Source of the DNA: Corynespora cassiicola
Lineage: Eukaryota; Ascomycota; Dothideomycetes; Pleosporales; Corynesporascaceae
Direction of reading: 5' to 3'
NCBI GenBank assembly: GCA_022059125.1
Contig: JAEUWY010000005.1
Location: 558,001-622,000, forward strand
Length of the DNA: 64,000 nucleotides
Position numbers and translations under genes: made by a program. The stretch's first letter is position 1, and every line of letters starts with the position of its first letter. This document shows positions 10,978 to 22,750 of the stretch, in pieces. Under the pieces are notes generated by a model that had not been told where the DNA came from, did not search any database, and worked only from the letters and a program-made list of their open reading frames with translations.

Positions 10978-13205
10978 GTTTGGGAAGGGTAAAAGGGTGG
11001 GGAAATATCCAGGCTCAGGTTTCCTACTGTTGGACCTGTTAAGGCGTTTCTGTTTGGACGCATTGGGAGTGATAGACAAAGTGATTGCACCGAGATTATG
11101 ACCGTGTAGCAATACTCGTTAGGTCTGTGGGCGCCCAATGCAAAGCCTTGATCCGGTTGCAGCCTGGTGCGTTTGGGCACGACAGTCTACGATGATTGAT
11201 AGAATAATTTAATGGCCTTGTAAAGATTCAACACGCATTGATTTTGGCGCAAGTCGGGCATTTGCTTTTGTTGATGGCGCAAGTGGGGAGCACCAGAGAA
11301 TTTTCAGCCCCGAAGTACGGGCAGGTGCGGTGCAGGGCGGTGACTCCGGCACCGCAGCACCGCAGCACCGCAGCCGGCGTGCAGCCGCGTCCATATGGCA
11401 ATTTGGGCATTATCGGACAACGCCACAATTATTTTTTCCTCGAGTCCTAGCCATTCTGGAACTGGGACGGGAGCCTTTTGCCAGCGGAAAGGCCACGGAG
11501 CCAGTCGCGGTGAGGGAGCAAGCGGCCGGCTCCACCGGGCTGTGGTGTCGCGACGGGAGTACCTGGCAGTGGACGTAGCCACGCTACCAGACAGCTACAT
11601 GGCTAGGTAGACATACATGGCTAGGGTAGCTAGCTCCCGCAGCTGCCTTCTGCACGTCCGCCCGCCAGGTGGGAGGGGAGGGGAGCGAAGGGAAGGGTGC
11701 CGGGCCCATGGCGCCCGTACCGCACCGTACCGCAAAGTCGAGGCTTGAGTGCGGGCTACCTACCTAGGTACGTCCGCTCCGTGGCTCTATCATGCACTAG
11801 AGTGCGATCCTGCCAGCGCTGCCGCTGCTGCTGGACTCGACTCGCAGGTGAGATGGCCAGCCGAGCTAGGGGGCTGGCTAGCTACCTAGTTTTTATGTTA
11901 CTACTACATGGTGCTGTTTTTCCTCATGGCGTCGCAGGGACCCGGGCCAGAGAAGCTCGTCGCCCACCGTCCACCCATCCATCCATCACGCACGCTGCAG
12001 GAACGAAGACAGGCGCCTTATCAGCGAGGAAGAGGGGTGAGATGAAAGTCGAGGGGGTCATACAGTGATCGACATAAACTGGCTTACACCGCAACTCCCG
12101 GGCGTGACCACGGGACGGCGGTTGAAAGGCGAGCTGCAAGGCTGGCTGTGACGTGACGTCTCGACTCGTCTCTTCCCACCACAGACGGCCTTTTTCCCAT
12201 CTACTCAAGCAATATTGGACTGACCTTTTTTTGGGGGCGAAAGGTTCTCGGCCTGGCCTCGTCTGGGCTAGCGGGCTGAGGGACACGACAAGCCTTTTTT
12301 TTTCTTTCCTCGTGAAGGTGGAGTGTTCGCCATTCCTTCGTCCTGAACGCGGACTCGGGACCGGCCCATCCAGCACTCAGCGCCCAGCCACCCCTCCATC
12401 ATCACCGACATTTGGACAAGGCGTGATTGGGTTGCTGGGAAAGAGATGGTGAGCCCAGAGCGAGCGGGCTGGCTGTCAGAAGAGCGTCCGTCGCGCGCGG
12501 ATACCGATGCGGTGCAAACGGCAGGATGGCGGACCATGGATTGTTCTTTGTCGCCGCCGTGCTGCTGCTTTCGTCTCGGCGGATGGCGTCGCGATCGCGA
12601 TGACGATAATGATGATGATGTGCTATCTCTCCCTCTCCGCCGGGTGAACCAGTTCATATGCAGGCTGTTGGCTGACTGCCGGCGCTACATATAGGACCAG
12701 TGATAGGGCTGCGAGCTCACTCGGCAAGCTACCCCGCTGCTGCTGCTGCTGCTGCCGCTTCTTGCTGCACTTCCCGAGCTATCCAGAGCTCACCCATGCT
12801 TTGGACAAGGCCGGATCATGCAGCGGCCCTGTGTGCAGTCTGGCAGCCGCCCGCGCCATAAGCCCTACCTGGGTATTAACTAGGTAGGTAGCTAGAGCTA
12901 GCCAGCACGCAAGCCAGCCGAGCTTCCACACCCCTCCCCCCTCCGCGGGCTCGTCTGTCTGCCCGTCTGCCTTGCCAGCCGCCCGTCATGGGCTTGCTGC
13001 ATGCGAGGTGCGTGCTAGGTAGTAAGAGTAGAGCCGCGGCCTGTCTGCTCAAAGGCGAAGAAAAATAAGTACCTGTTTCCGTCCTGATCCCGTATTTCTG
13101 CCAGCCTCAGCTTGTTTGCCCTTGTTCTGCCTCTCTTCCTTTACCCTGCGTCCCCCGTCCGTCTGCCACTGGATCTGCTGCTTCTCTTCCACGAACCTTC
13201 CAAAC
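10978..13205. other. intergenic, no gene recognised
   Basis: 2.2 kb of ordinary-GC sequence between acl1 and the phosphatase-like gene. It contains TACCTAGGTA at 11761-11770, several CTAGG/TAGGTA fragments (11590-11640, 12870-12900), short CTG runs near 12737-12755 and CT-rich sequence just before 13206. Open frames on both strands have no motifs. It probably holds the acl1 3' UTR and the promoter of the next gene. Confidence 0.5.
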
Positions 13206-15106
13206 ATGCGTGCCCTCTCCCTGGCAGTGTTGGCTGCTGCTATGGCGGGGCTTGTCGGGGCCGCCGACGACAACGAGGCTGTCAATATCCATGGCGTGGT
13301 CGCCTTTATTCGCACCGGCGAGCGGACGCCCATCATGAGCCAGGACCCGTCTATTCTGACGGCGCTCGGGGCACAACAAATGTACGATCTGGGACAGAAC
13401 TTCAGGACGAGATATATTCAAGAGCAGAACAGTACGAGGGGGTTGGGCGTGCAGCAGCTGCGCGGAATGTCGACGGACATGTTGAGGAACGAGCAGATTG
13501 CCATCCGGTCCTTGGACGAGCCGTATCTTGTCGCATCGGCTCAGTCCTTCATGCAGGGGCTCTACCCTCCTTATACCATTGCTTCCTCGGGAGGTGGAGC
13601 CCTCGGCGACGAGAGTGGTATCCTGGCCAATGGGTCCGCCATTGATTTCCCGCTTGGGGGGTACCAGTATCCTGATATTCGGGCGCTTAGCTCCTTGGAC
13701 CCACAGAGCATCTATCTTGGGGGAGCAGATGACTGTCCCGCAGCGCAGCGGCAGGCGGCCATGTACCAGGCCACTCCGGAGTTTCTGGAGGCGCGCCGTG
13801 AGTACAATTCGCTGTACGAATCACTGGATCTCGACTGGTTCCAGGGCGACATTGGCGAGAGCCAGCTGTGAGTGGTTTTTTTATTGGGCGTTTGACTATG
13901 ACGGTACACCTTTTCTGCTCGCTCGACGATGTTGGTGGAACTAATTTTTTTGTGTGTACCACCAGAGACTACATGTATGCCTTCGAAATCTACGACTACC
14001 TATCCTACGCCTACACACACAACTCGGACGCCCACGACCGTCTCACAAACGACTCGAGCTACGCCGGCGTATACGACCGCCTACGCACCCTCGCCGACCA
14101 AGACGCCTGGTACACGTGGGGCAATGCCTCCACGTCCTCCTCCGACCAAGCCATGCCCGGCAAGACGCTCGCCGCCTCCATCCTCGGCCAGTTCCGCAAA
14201 ATCGCCCTCAACGCCGGCAACACGACAAACGGCCTCTCCGCCCCGCTAACCCTCCTCTTCGGCGAACACGAACCCTTCCTCTCTCTCGCCTCGCTCATGC
14301 TCCTCGACTCCTTCAACACAAACTTCCGCGCCGCACCCCCCTTCGCCTCCGCCATGGTGTTCGAACTCTTCAGCACCGGCAACACCGACGACGGCGCGTT
14401 CCCCCAGCGGGAGGAGGACCTCTGGGTCCGGTTCAGCTTCCAGAACGGCACCGAGTTCGAGGGCGCGCTGATTGCGCACCCCATGTTCAACAACGGGCCG
14501 TCGAGGACCAACATGCGCTGGACAGAGTTTCAGGAGCTGGTGGGCCAGGTCATGGTGAGTGCGTATGGGGATTGGTGCAGGCAGTGCGACTCCCCGGCCC
14601 TGTTTTGCTGGGGCGTGTATAACGCGACCGAGGACCCGCTCACGGGGGTTGGCAGCAGCAGCAGCAGCAGCAACGGAAACGGGGGAAGCTCAGTCTCCCC
14701 CACGGTCGCGGGCGTCATCGGCGCCGTCATCTCCCTCGCCGTGGCGGGCCTCGTCTTCGCGGCCGCCATGCTGCTGGGCGGCGTGCGCTTGCATCGCGTG
14801 CGCGGTAGCAAAAAGGCCGAGCTCGGGGGATTCAAGGGCTCGGCCAAGTTGGCGTCGGATGCCGACGTCAGCGTGCCCAAGGGGGGTGCAGCCGCGGGCA
14901 TCGTGAGCTTCGGCGCCGCCACCGCTGGAGGTAATGATGGCGGGCGCAAGATGGGCCACGAGCGCGTGGGGAGCTGGGAGTTGAGGCAAAAGGAGTTTGG
15001 GCCTACGGGGGATTTGGGGGAGGATGAGAGTCGGAGGGCGAGCTTTGAGGCGATTGAGGCGGCCATGGGGTTGAGGAAGCCGGTTGTGCCTGAGGAGAGG
15101 GTTTGA
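13206..15106 (+). CDS. membrane-anchored histidine-acid-phosphatase-like protein, catalytic His replaced
   Basis: Two exons (13206-13867, 13966-15106; 98-nt intron, GTGAGT donor, ACCAG acceptor) encode 600 residues. A signal peptide (MRALSLAVLAAAMAGLVGA) is followed at once by VVAFIRTGERTP, which sits where clade-2 histidine phosphatases have RHGxRxP. The nucleophilic His is Thr (residue 37), although both Arg are kept. A GEHEPFL segment at about residue 320 corresponds to the C-terminal HD motif, with Glu for Asp. A Ser/Gly/Asn-rich linker precedes one transmembrane helix (about 467-492) and a cytosolic tail of about 105 residues. This predicts a type-I cell-surface or endomembrane protein with an extracytosolic pseudo-phosphatase domain. 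Several NxS/T sites are present. A role in ligand binding rather than phosphate release is inference. A GAGATT tandem follows the stop. Confidence 0.85.
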
Positions 15107-15128
15107 GATTGAGATTGAGATTGAGATT
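15107..15128 (+). repeat. (GAGATT)n short tandem repeat
   Basis: About four copies of GAGATT directly after the stop codon of the phosphatase-like gene, in its 3' UTR; a second short tandem (GAGGATAT) follows near 15152-15170. Confidence 0.8.
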
Positions 15129-15571
15129 TGGGGAGGAAATACGATTTACATGAGGATATGAGGATATGAGGGTAAGGGGTTTGGGTTCACGACATTCGCT
15201 ATGATACCATGATCGTGGAGTTGGTCTGCTTGCTCCTTTTTGGGAATTGGGATGGGATGGGATCTTTCTGTTTTGCGATGGATTGGATATCGAAGGCTCT
15301 GGTTTCTTTTCCTATCCTTCACTTCTTACCGTCTTGATACCCCCCAGTTTTTCTTCATTTCCTTTTCTCGACATCCAGCGAGGGCGAGATCAACATGTCT
15401 ACTCCCACGCAATACGTGCGTGCATGGACCCTTTTTTTCGCTTCCTGATGCTTCTCTAGCTAGTTAGCATCCATCTACTTCTCCAAGATTACGAATATGA
15501 TATCCACGCTCGTTCGCTCGCTCATCATGACCAAGACCGCAAACCTAAGTATTACGCTTTCGGCGACTCGG

Positions 15572-15591
15572 CATGCATGCATGCATGCATG
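15572..15591. repeat. (ATGC)5 microsatellite
   Basis: Five perfect tandem ATGC units followed by imperfect copies (GTGCGCATGC). Self-complementary alternating purine-pyrimidine sequence; no gene overlaps it. Confidence 0.85.
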
Positions 15592-16479
15592 TGCGCATGC
15601 AGTGTAAACGTCGCATACATACGCATGCGCCCTCATCTTGGGGGGAACGCACACACTTCGGCTGATATCGACCGGCCGCTCGGGCATTTGGGACCTGCGG
15701 TTCGGAGGTTTCGGAGTGGCTCGGCTCGGGGATCTGGGGGCTGGAAGCTCTGCGGAATGAGGGGGAGGGGAGCAAAGTATCTTGGGGGCTAGGCGCTGGT
15801 GCGGGGTGGTATTGGATGACGTCGGTTTCGATATAGATAGGATTGTTCGATGAAACTATTGGGACGTGAATGACGTGTGGGGCTTGAGAGGTGCCGGTGG
15901 TGTTCGTGGTTCGGGCTGGGGCCGGTGTGGGGGGGTTGGGTTGGCGCATTTGGTGCCACGAGAGGGTGAGACATGCATATCTGCACATCTGCATGTAGGT
16001 ATGCGGATGGTAGACGGGTATGCTGCGCCACTGTGTGGGTGAGTGGTACAGTCATGTGGGCACGTGTTTGGCGCGTTAGCAGTCGGGTAGGTGGCTGGAG
16101 ATGGAGTTCTGAGACCAAACAAGAACCTCAGGGGCAATTGTTGACTTTCAAAGGAGTGTTCACTCATCAACTTTTGATACAGTCACCGTCACTTCTAAAT
16201 GCAGTTGACTATGAACCAATAGGACCTTGAGCTAAATTAATACTTGATTATGATGGTGACAAACCACTAAACGTGTAGGGGTAGCCCTTCTGTGATTTTT
16301 GGACGGTCCCCAGTCCCCCTTTTTTGTTTATTTTTCTTAAATAAACCATTAACCAAATAAACACAGGTACGGTTGCTTTATCTGGTAAGAGCACTTTCCT
16401 TGGCTACTACAGGCGTGCTCAGGAGGTGCAATGGATGCTTCAATAGGCATAATACTACTCTAATGTAGTAACCTACCCG

Positions 16480-16580
16480 TGTCTCCGGGGTATGAGTCGC
16501 CCTTTCGTGGACTGAATTTATGACCTGTAGCTGTGGCGTGCTTCCTCTCTTGAGATGGTAATACTACAATCCGATCGTAG
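16480..16580. repeat. degenerate dispersed repeat, copy A
   Basis: About 100 bp that aligns by eye with 18492-18581 in the same orientation. Shared blocks include GGGTATG(A/G)GTCGCCCTTT, GTGCTTCCTC and GCGATCGT/CCGATCGT. An 11-nt gap and many C/T and G/A differences separate the copies. It contains no coding frame. Confidence 0.55.
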
Positions 16581-17702
16581 TAGTCTACCCGCTTATCTGT
16601 TGTATTTGCCTGCTAATTTACAGGTTAATAGGCTAAACTAAATTATCTAGGGCAGGTTCTTTGTGTGTAATTTTTCTTTAGGTTGTATTGTAACTATTAA
16701 TGTAGTAATTTAAGGGTCTAGGGATAGCTCTTCCTAGATATCTGCAATATTTGGTTGCATTAGCTTACTAGGTATGCATTAGTTCTAGGAATGACTTGAT
16801 GAAAATTTGCTAGAAGCTGCGCCTTTACACTATTTCTAAATATTAAAGGTTATATATTAACGCGACTAAAATACAGCCTTCTTAAGCTACTAATGGAATC
16901 ACCGGCTGAGAATAGGCTGAACAAAAGAGGTTTGTGATCTCTAGTATTATTTTGCAATAAAGAGGCTTCTAGACATACTGTGTGGCCTAATACAAGTATA
17001 TTCGATAACTAGGAGCATGCAGTTGATGAAGTCAAGCAGCTAGAATAAGACGTACATTTCCAAGTAACCAATTTGTTACATCATTATGTGCCTGTTTGAA
17101 TCGCGAAGTTATTACTTCAGAGGTTTTTACCGGTGAATTCACCACACACACAAGCGATGCCTTTAGGTTGGGTGGTTATCGTTGGTAACTACATGAGCGA
17201 TGGTTCTGCTGAGAAAATAACAGAAAAGATTGCGCAATAATAACCATGTCCGAACTCATTACTCACACATAATGTGCCGTTAGAAGTCACATTAGGGACT
17301 CAAATTACAGAATAATTAGATCTGGTGTGCTTGTTTGCTCGTAGCATTTCCAAGGTTTGCTATGGATACATATGAGAATCAGGAAGTAAAAATAGACAAG
17401 TAGAAAGAAGAATTAGTATATCTTCATTTATTAAGACTTTCAAGGTTATAATTAATATACTCTAGGTCATAAAAGTTGGGGCGGGGCGATGTCGGGATCG
17501 CTTATATGAATGATTGGTTGAAGATCCATGACCATGTACCCCGGCTCCCCTCTCCATAGCCCCTCCGCTATTCGGCCCGTAATTTTGGGCTAAACAGAGT
17601 CTTCTTTTTCTTCTTTCAGTGTTTTTGATGAGTTACAATGGCAGAAAAATTAGTATATTTATTTTTTGGATTACCTTTCTTCCATCAATCAAAACAACAT
17701 CC

Positions 17703-17790
17703 GGTCGATTAGCTCAGTTGGTTAGAGCGTGGTGCTAATAGCTACCGCTAGAATACGCCAAGGCCATGGGTTCGAGCCCCATATTGACCT
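17703..17790 (+). tRNA. tRNA-Ile (anticodon AAT) with a 14-nt intron
   Basis: A complete cloverleaf can be drawn. The acceptor stem is GGTCGAT/ATTGACC, the D-arm is GCTCAGTTGGTTAGAGC and the T-arm is ATGGG-TTCGAGC-CCCAT. The anticodon stem is TGGTG/CGCCA with loop CTAATAA once the intron is removed. The intron lies after position 37, the canonical place for eukaryotic tRNA introns, and occupies about 17741-17754. Without it the tRNA is 74 nt including the discriminator base. It reads isoleucine codons (A34 normally modified to inosine). It is an isolated intact gene inside the AT-rich island. Confidence 0.93.
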
Positions 17791-18790
17791 TTCAACACTT
17801 TCTTTTTGTTATTCTGGAGCCTTTGGGGGTGCTTGTGGCTTTTTTTGACGGGCATTGGAGCGTTTTGGCAGCCTCTAGGCCTGCTCTCCGCTCTGGCTCA
17901 TTAGTTAGGTGCACAGGCCATCTAACCAAACTAAAAATAGTTAGACAAGTTCATTAAGACCATGGTTTAACGAATTCTAATTATTTCGTTCTACCTGAGC
18001 CCGTTTCCTCGCGAAGACAATGAAGAGCTACACCAGGTATAGCAAATGAATCAGCTTTATTTATTTGCATATATTCAGCTTCTGCGGAGTCCTTCAAATG
18101 CTTCGATTCGTTCTACACTCCAAAATGGCAGTCGTGTTTCTATTTTAGTACTTTGTCCGTTAACATTCTGTTTGCCAAGATATATCACGTGACTAAGATG
18201 GACCCTTCAAGTCAGAGGGCTCCAGATGAGAGAATCATAGCTGGAAGCTTCTTGCTTTGGACAATTTTTCTGATATCATTTCAGCTTATTGAAACCATAC
18301 CAACGTCCTGCTTTCGGAACAGGTTCCTAATATTCGATGAGCCTCCGAATTCCATATCAGTTTCCTGGCTTGATTCTAACCTTGGAAAGTCGTATTCCAC
18401 GATAGTTTCCTATTCGCATACTAAGTTCTTGATATTTTTCCCCCGGAAAACTGTCCATTAAACGTGCTCTAGGCCCCCCGAATCCGCTTTTGTATCTTCA
18501 GGGTATGGGTCGCCCTTTTGTGTACTTGATTTGTGACGTGCTTCCTCCCCCAAGAGGAGAGTACTAGAAAATTGCGATCGTTTATTAAACGTGCAGTCTC
18601 AGCTGTGATTTCACTAGATGCGTGTTACGAGATACAACTCGTTAGCTAGAAGCACATGAGAAGGTTTAATGCGATTAGCAGCTGCTGTAGAAATTCATGA
18701 GTTATAAAATGGATTCATTATTGTGAACTTGGTGCTATTTAGCTTGGTTGAGCCCTATAATAGTCGTCCTACACAGGATTGGTACTAAAT
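17791..18790. other. AT-rich stretch, decayed sequence
   Basis: No intact gene. On the minus strand between about 17950 and 18470, long readable stretches (for example NESKHLKDSAEAEYMQ and RNLFRKQDVGMV) are interrupted by several stops, which suggests decayed coding DNA of unknown origin. The second copy of the 16.5-kb repeat lies at 18492-18581. Confidence 0.35.
18492..18581. repeat. degenerate dispersed repeat, copy B
   Basis: Direct-orientation partner of 16480-16580, about 2.0 kb downstream. The differences are mostly transitions plus an 11-nt gap. The pair could be remnants of terminal repeats of a lost element, but no internal element features are recognisable. Confidence 0.5.
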
Positions 18791-19953
18791 TCATCGACGT
18801 GCATCACCTTCAATCTTCATGATACCTTGGACGTCATCAATCACTGCGTCTTGAGGACTTGAAACAGTATTCTCAATGATGGAGTCAATTCGAGAAGTCA
18901 TCTAGGAGCGAGATCACAGCAATTACTCCAACTCAGACTTTTCAAGCAAAATGTGGAAGATTCTAACCTCTTTCGTCTGACCTATCCTGTAAGTGCGCTG
19001 GTCCACTTGTGGTTTCAGGCGAGAGTCAGTTATGGGCTCCACCACTACCATGGTTGTTGCTACCTGGAGGTTCATGCCAGTGCCCATGGTACCACTCGTA
19101 GCTGTAAGTACTGCTGGGCTTGGATCGTCTGGATACTTCCTCGCTTCCCCGGTGTAACTCAGTATGGTGGCGTCGGTAAACTAGTCGACAACCTCGGCGC
19201 GTTCCTTCGCGGTCATCCAGGCACCATACATTGCCCTATGAAGATCAGGGAAAAATTTTCCGATGAATCGATCAATTATTATTGCCACAAAACCGAATAA
19301 GGTGACGATGATCATCTTGCTTTTAGCCTTGCTATGTTCACTTTCTTTTTAGCGCGTAACCACGAGCTCTTTGATGAGCTCCTCAATATGCTGGAGTTTT
19401 TACGATCCAGCAATGACAGCCTCGAAGTTGTTGTTGACGAAGTTGCGTCTTTCCATCTCTTCATTTTCTTTATCCTGCTCCAGCTTATTAGAAGAAGGCT
19501 GGGCTTCGCTGTTGAACCCTCCATTATCGACGGTACACTGCTGTGTGTATTTGATTCCAAGGCTGGCAACCTTCTGAGTTAAGTCTGGATCTGCAAGGCC
19601 CGGTAGAATTGGAAGGATCCTTAAAATAAAGTGCGTTTGAATGCACTGTCTTGCCGCTTTCTGCACCTCCGACTTTCCCGTTCTTCTATTTCCTTAAGCC
19701 CTCTTCCGTTGAGCTTCCAGAGCGGCTCTGATAGCAACTCTGAGCTCACTTATGCCTGCATTACAAGCGCGTGCTGACAAGTCCGTGGTTGGAAGGATCT
19801 CATCGAGTTCGTACTTCACCGGAAGTGGGATGATGGGAACATTGGTCCCAGGCATTGTTGTATCTGCTGTTCTGCGCAGGCATATATTTTGGTATGTATT
19901 CGCAGCCTCTTTAGCCAGTTCTGAAAGCGAATGAGGATCCGTGCGTGTTAATT

Positions 19954-19995
<42 letters not shown>
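19954..19995. repeat. (ATG)14 trinucleotide repeat
   Basis: A perfect 42-bp tandem inside the SNF2-like pseudogene. In the gene's own frame it encodes a polyserine tract (TCA codons), ended by a TAA at 19952-19954. Confidence 0.95.
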
Positions 19996-22212
19996 CTGCC
20001 TGGAATTTCTTGTCGAGTTTTTCGAGATTCTCCATTGTGATTGCTTCTCTAACAGCATCCATGTCAGGATGCCTTGACTCAGTCAGGCCCAGAACTTGGG
20101 CCCTATCGTCGTAGTCCCTAGCAAGCATCTGGAATATGATCTAGAATGGAGCCAGATCACTCGTAGATTGCCCAAATGGCGTCCCAGTAATGTAGAATAA
20201 CAGCGGGGGTATGCGATTTAATACTTCGTCCTCTTTAATGTTGGAGTCTTCAGACCACCAACGTGAACTCCATCTAACAACCTAATTTAACACTTAGTTG
20301 AATAGAGCGGTATTACCAGTCTTCTCCAAATTTGACTTGTTAATGAATATGCCAGCAAAGCGAAAATAGTTCTGGCCTACGCGACGATCACCCTCTGGAA
20401 GTTCGCGTATCAACCTGGATGTTTTTTTTTGGCGCCAGTGATAATGCATGTTTCAAGAGTGGTTCCTCGTTGTCCTCTCTGGCAGCGTTTGATGTGGGCA
20501 GAATAAGTCGTTTTGCCAATGATTTGGGTGTGGTAACCACAATGCAGGATCCAGGACATTCATTCCACCAAGCCCCGTTGGTAGGATCACATGCAAGAAG
20601 AATGGGATCAAAAAAGCCGCCTTCAATTTTTTGGACAAGTTGATTGGCCTTGAAAGCCTCCAGTGTTTCCTTGTGAGCGACGATGAGGTTGCAGAATTTG
20701 GGAGGGAGAGCGTCAATGATTTCTTGGACCCAATGTCTAGCCACTGGAGTAACTTCAGTGATGATGACGAAGGGACCTTCTCGTGCATCCCACTGGCTTG
20801 CCAGACTACCAGGCTCACACACGCACTTGAAAGGCGTCGTGTTAAGCCTCGAAGGACAGGTGCCTTGCTCGCCAGGCAGAAGATGTTCAGGCCCAGAGAA
20901 ATTGGTGTCCCCCTTCTCCATTGCCTGCCTGAATGCAGAAACCTCCACTGTGAGTTTTCGTACCTCTTCATTGTACCAGAAGATAACCAGAGATGTTCTC
21001 GTTTTACCGTACCCTGGATGATCACCAATAATACCTCCAGATGTGGTTTTTGTGGTCTTTGCCGCCCAGGCAAACGCAGCCAATTGATGGAGGTGAAGCT
21101 TCCTAGGGAGGCCGCGCACTCTAACGCGGTCGTTGGAAAAGACTCCGCCTGGAGCCTCAGGCTTTCTGATGAAGAAGTTGTCACAGATAAAGATGAGTAG
21201 CTCTTGCGACCATCCTTGTTCCAAAGCACGGGTAGCACTCCGGGAAAAGAGCGCGTCGTCTAGACTGTTCACGCCGAATATCTCACTGGATTCCGAGTCT
21301 GAGTCTGATATTTCGATTGTATTTGTTAGTACCTGTGATTCTTGGTTACTTCTGGAATCTTCATCAACTCTAGGCGTATCCGATGGCAGGGTAGAGCTCT
21401 CCGGTCGCGTCTGGCCCTGGCGCTTTTTAAGAGGGATTGCCTCATCCACACTACTGGTAATAGACAACGACCTCTTCTTAGATGTGGAAACTATCTCTAG
21501 TTCAATGTTGAGCTGTCTGTTCTGGATAGCTTCGTTAAGTATGCCGTGCAACAGGGTAGTTGAAAGGGTCATCGGAGTGGAAAAAACTGTAGAGAGCTTC
21601 TTCATAACGACAAGCGCTAGCTGCGAATCGTCAGCTTGAGAGCAACTGCAGTTGCGAAAGACCCACCGGACAATATCAGTGTCCGATAACTGCGCTATAT
21701 CTACACCCATCGCGTTGGCAATCATTTGGACTGTGAGTGCTGATTGGGGACGGCGGGATGCTGAGGCTTCAGTCGACTCGAAGAAGACTAAGGCGAGATT
21801 CTTCTTTTTTGAGACGGTTGTGTCGTTCTGACTCCCTCATTGCCGCCCAAGTGACTCGCTGAAGGTTTCTATGGCTGTCTTCATAAATTCCAATAACCAA
21901 GGAGGCTGTCCAGCCTGCTGTGCGACATCATCATGCTCACTAAACGAATCTGGAGCCATTATTGGAGTAGGTCGGCTGGGCGGGTGCGAGACTTGTTCTA
22001 GGCGCGGGCGTCGTGGTGGGAGGCTGGCGGACGGAGTGCTATTGCGGGCTCGCGGAGACGATTCAGTTGCTCGAACGATGGGGTCCTCCGCTTTCCCAGA
22101 AGGTGTGGGCTGCTTGGTTGAGGAGCTAGGCGCTTTACTGGCGTTCTGGTGGGAATGACTTAAAGGGTGTAAGTCTGATCTGGGCTATCATGATAGAATC
22201 AGTAAAGGGGGG

Positions 22213-22236
22213 TTTTTTTTTTAAAAAAAAAAAAAA
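22213..22236. repeat. T10/A14 homopolymer pair
   Basis: Ten T followed by fourteen A within the intron of the SNF2-like pseudogene. It is a palindromic low-complexity site and possibly a sequencing-error-prone position. Confidence 0.9.
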
Positions 22237-22750
22237 CACTGTACACAACACGGTCCCTCCGGGAGAGAGTAAATCACCCTAGACGTACCTTCTCTAGTTT
22301 CACTTTCGTGTTAGGGCTCAGCAGACGGGAGAGCATTCTGGCCAGTCCAGACTCAAACTTCTTGTTGTCTTTGCCGACGAGTGTTGCTTCCTCAGGTAAG
22401 TGAAGTGCAACACCCCATTTGGCTATCGTTCTCTCAATAGCCGGGCGGGTATACAGCTTCTTTTCGCCTGGAGTGAATGAAGCTTCAGTGCCACCAAGTT
22501 TAAAGAAGCTGCTGGTGAGGTCGTCCCGAATACGCTTGACAGCGTTCAATTCCAGATGTAACAGTTTTGCGATTGGCTCGAGGTTTTTCACCACTTTCCC
22601 ATTGTCCTGGATGTTCTCTACCTTCTTATTACTTCAGACATAATATAGAAGGTTGTCTAGTTTGTCTCCATTTATCTCTATGCGGTTTTCCGGTGCTATG
22701 GCCTTCAGCTCCTCCAACGTCGCAGCACCCTTAAAAGAGGGGATTACCTG

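Larger units (their letters stand above)
15107..17702. other. intergenic; GC-normal part then start of AT-rich island
   Basis: No gene recognised. Up to about 16140 the composition matches the flanking genes and includes an ATGC tandem (15572-15591). From about 16140 it becomes clearly AT-rich with stops in all frames. A degenerate repeat unit lies at 16480-16580 and has a partner near 18492-18581. Nothing coding can be supported. Confidence 0.5.
18791..22750 (-). pseudogene. decayed SNF2-family ATPase/helicase gene
   Basis: A minus-strand coding trace nearly 4 kb long. The longest intact piece is 20388-21725. It carries HQLAAFAWAAKTT and the Walker A GDHPGYGKT (about 21003-21035). The SNF2 motif YITGTPFG follows near 20180, and GTMGTGMNLQ ... 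QVDQRTYRIGQTKEV, the helicase C-terminal motifs V-VI, near 18970-19095. Upstream, an exon at 22289 and above joins one at 22184 and below through a clean 104-nt intron (22185-22288, GTACGT...ATAG). The gene is broken by a frameshift at a T9 run (20422-20430) and by about 13 in-frame stops, for example at 22634, 21837, 20294, 20282, 20141, 19952, 19694, 19400, 19349, 19181, 18923, 18914 and 18902. Many are TAA/TAG where Gln fits, as expected for CpA-to-TpA RIP. A Ser run is encoded by the ATG/CAT microsatellite. The N-terminal end is uncertain. Confidence 0.8.
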
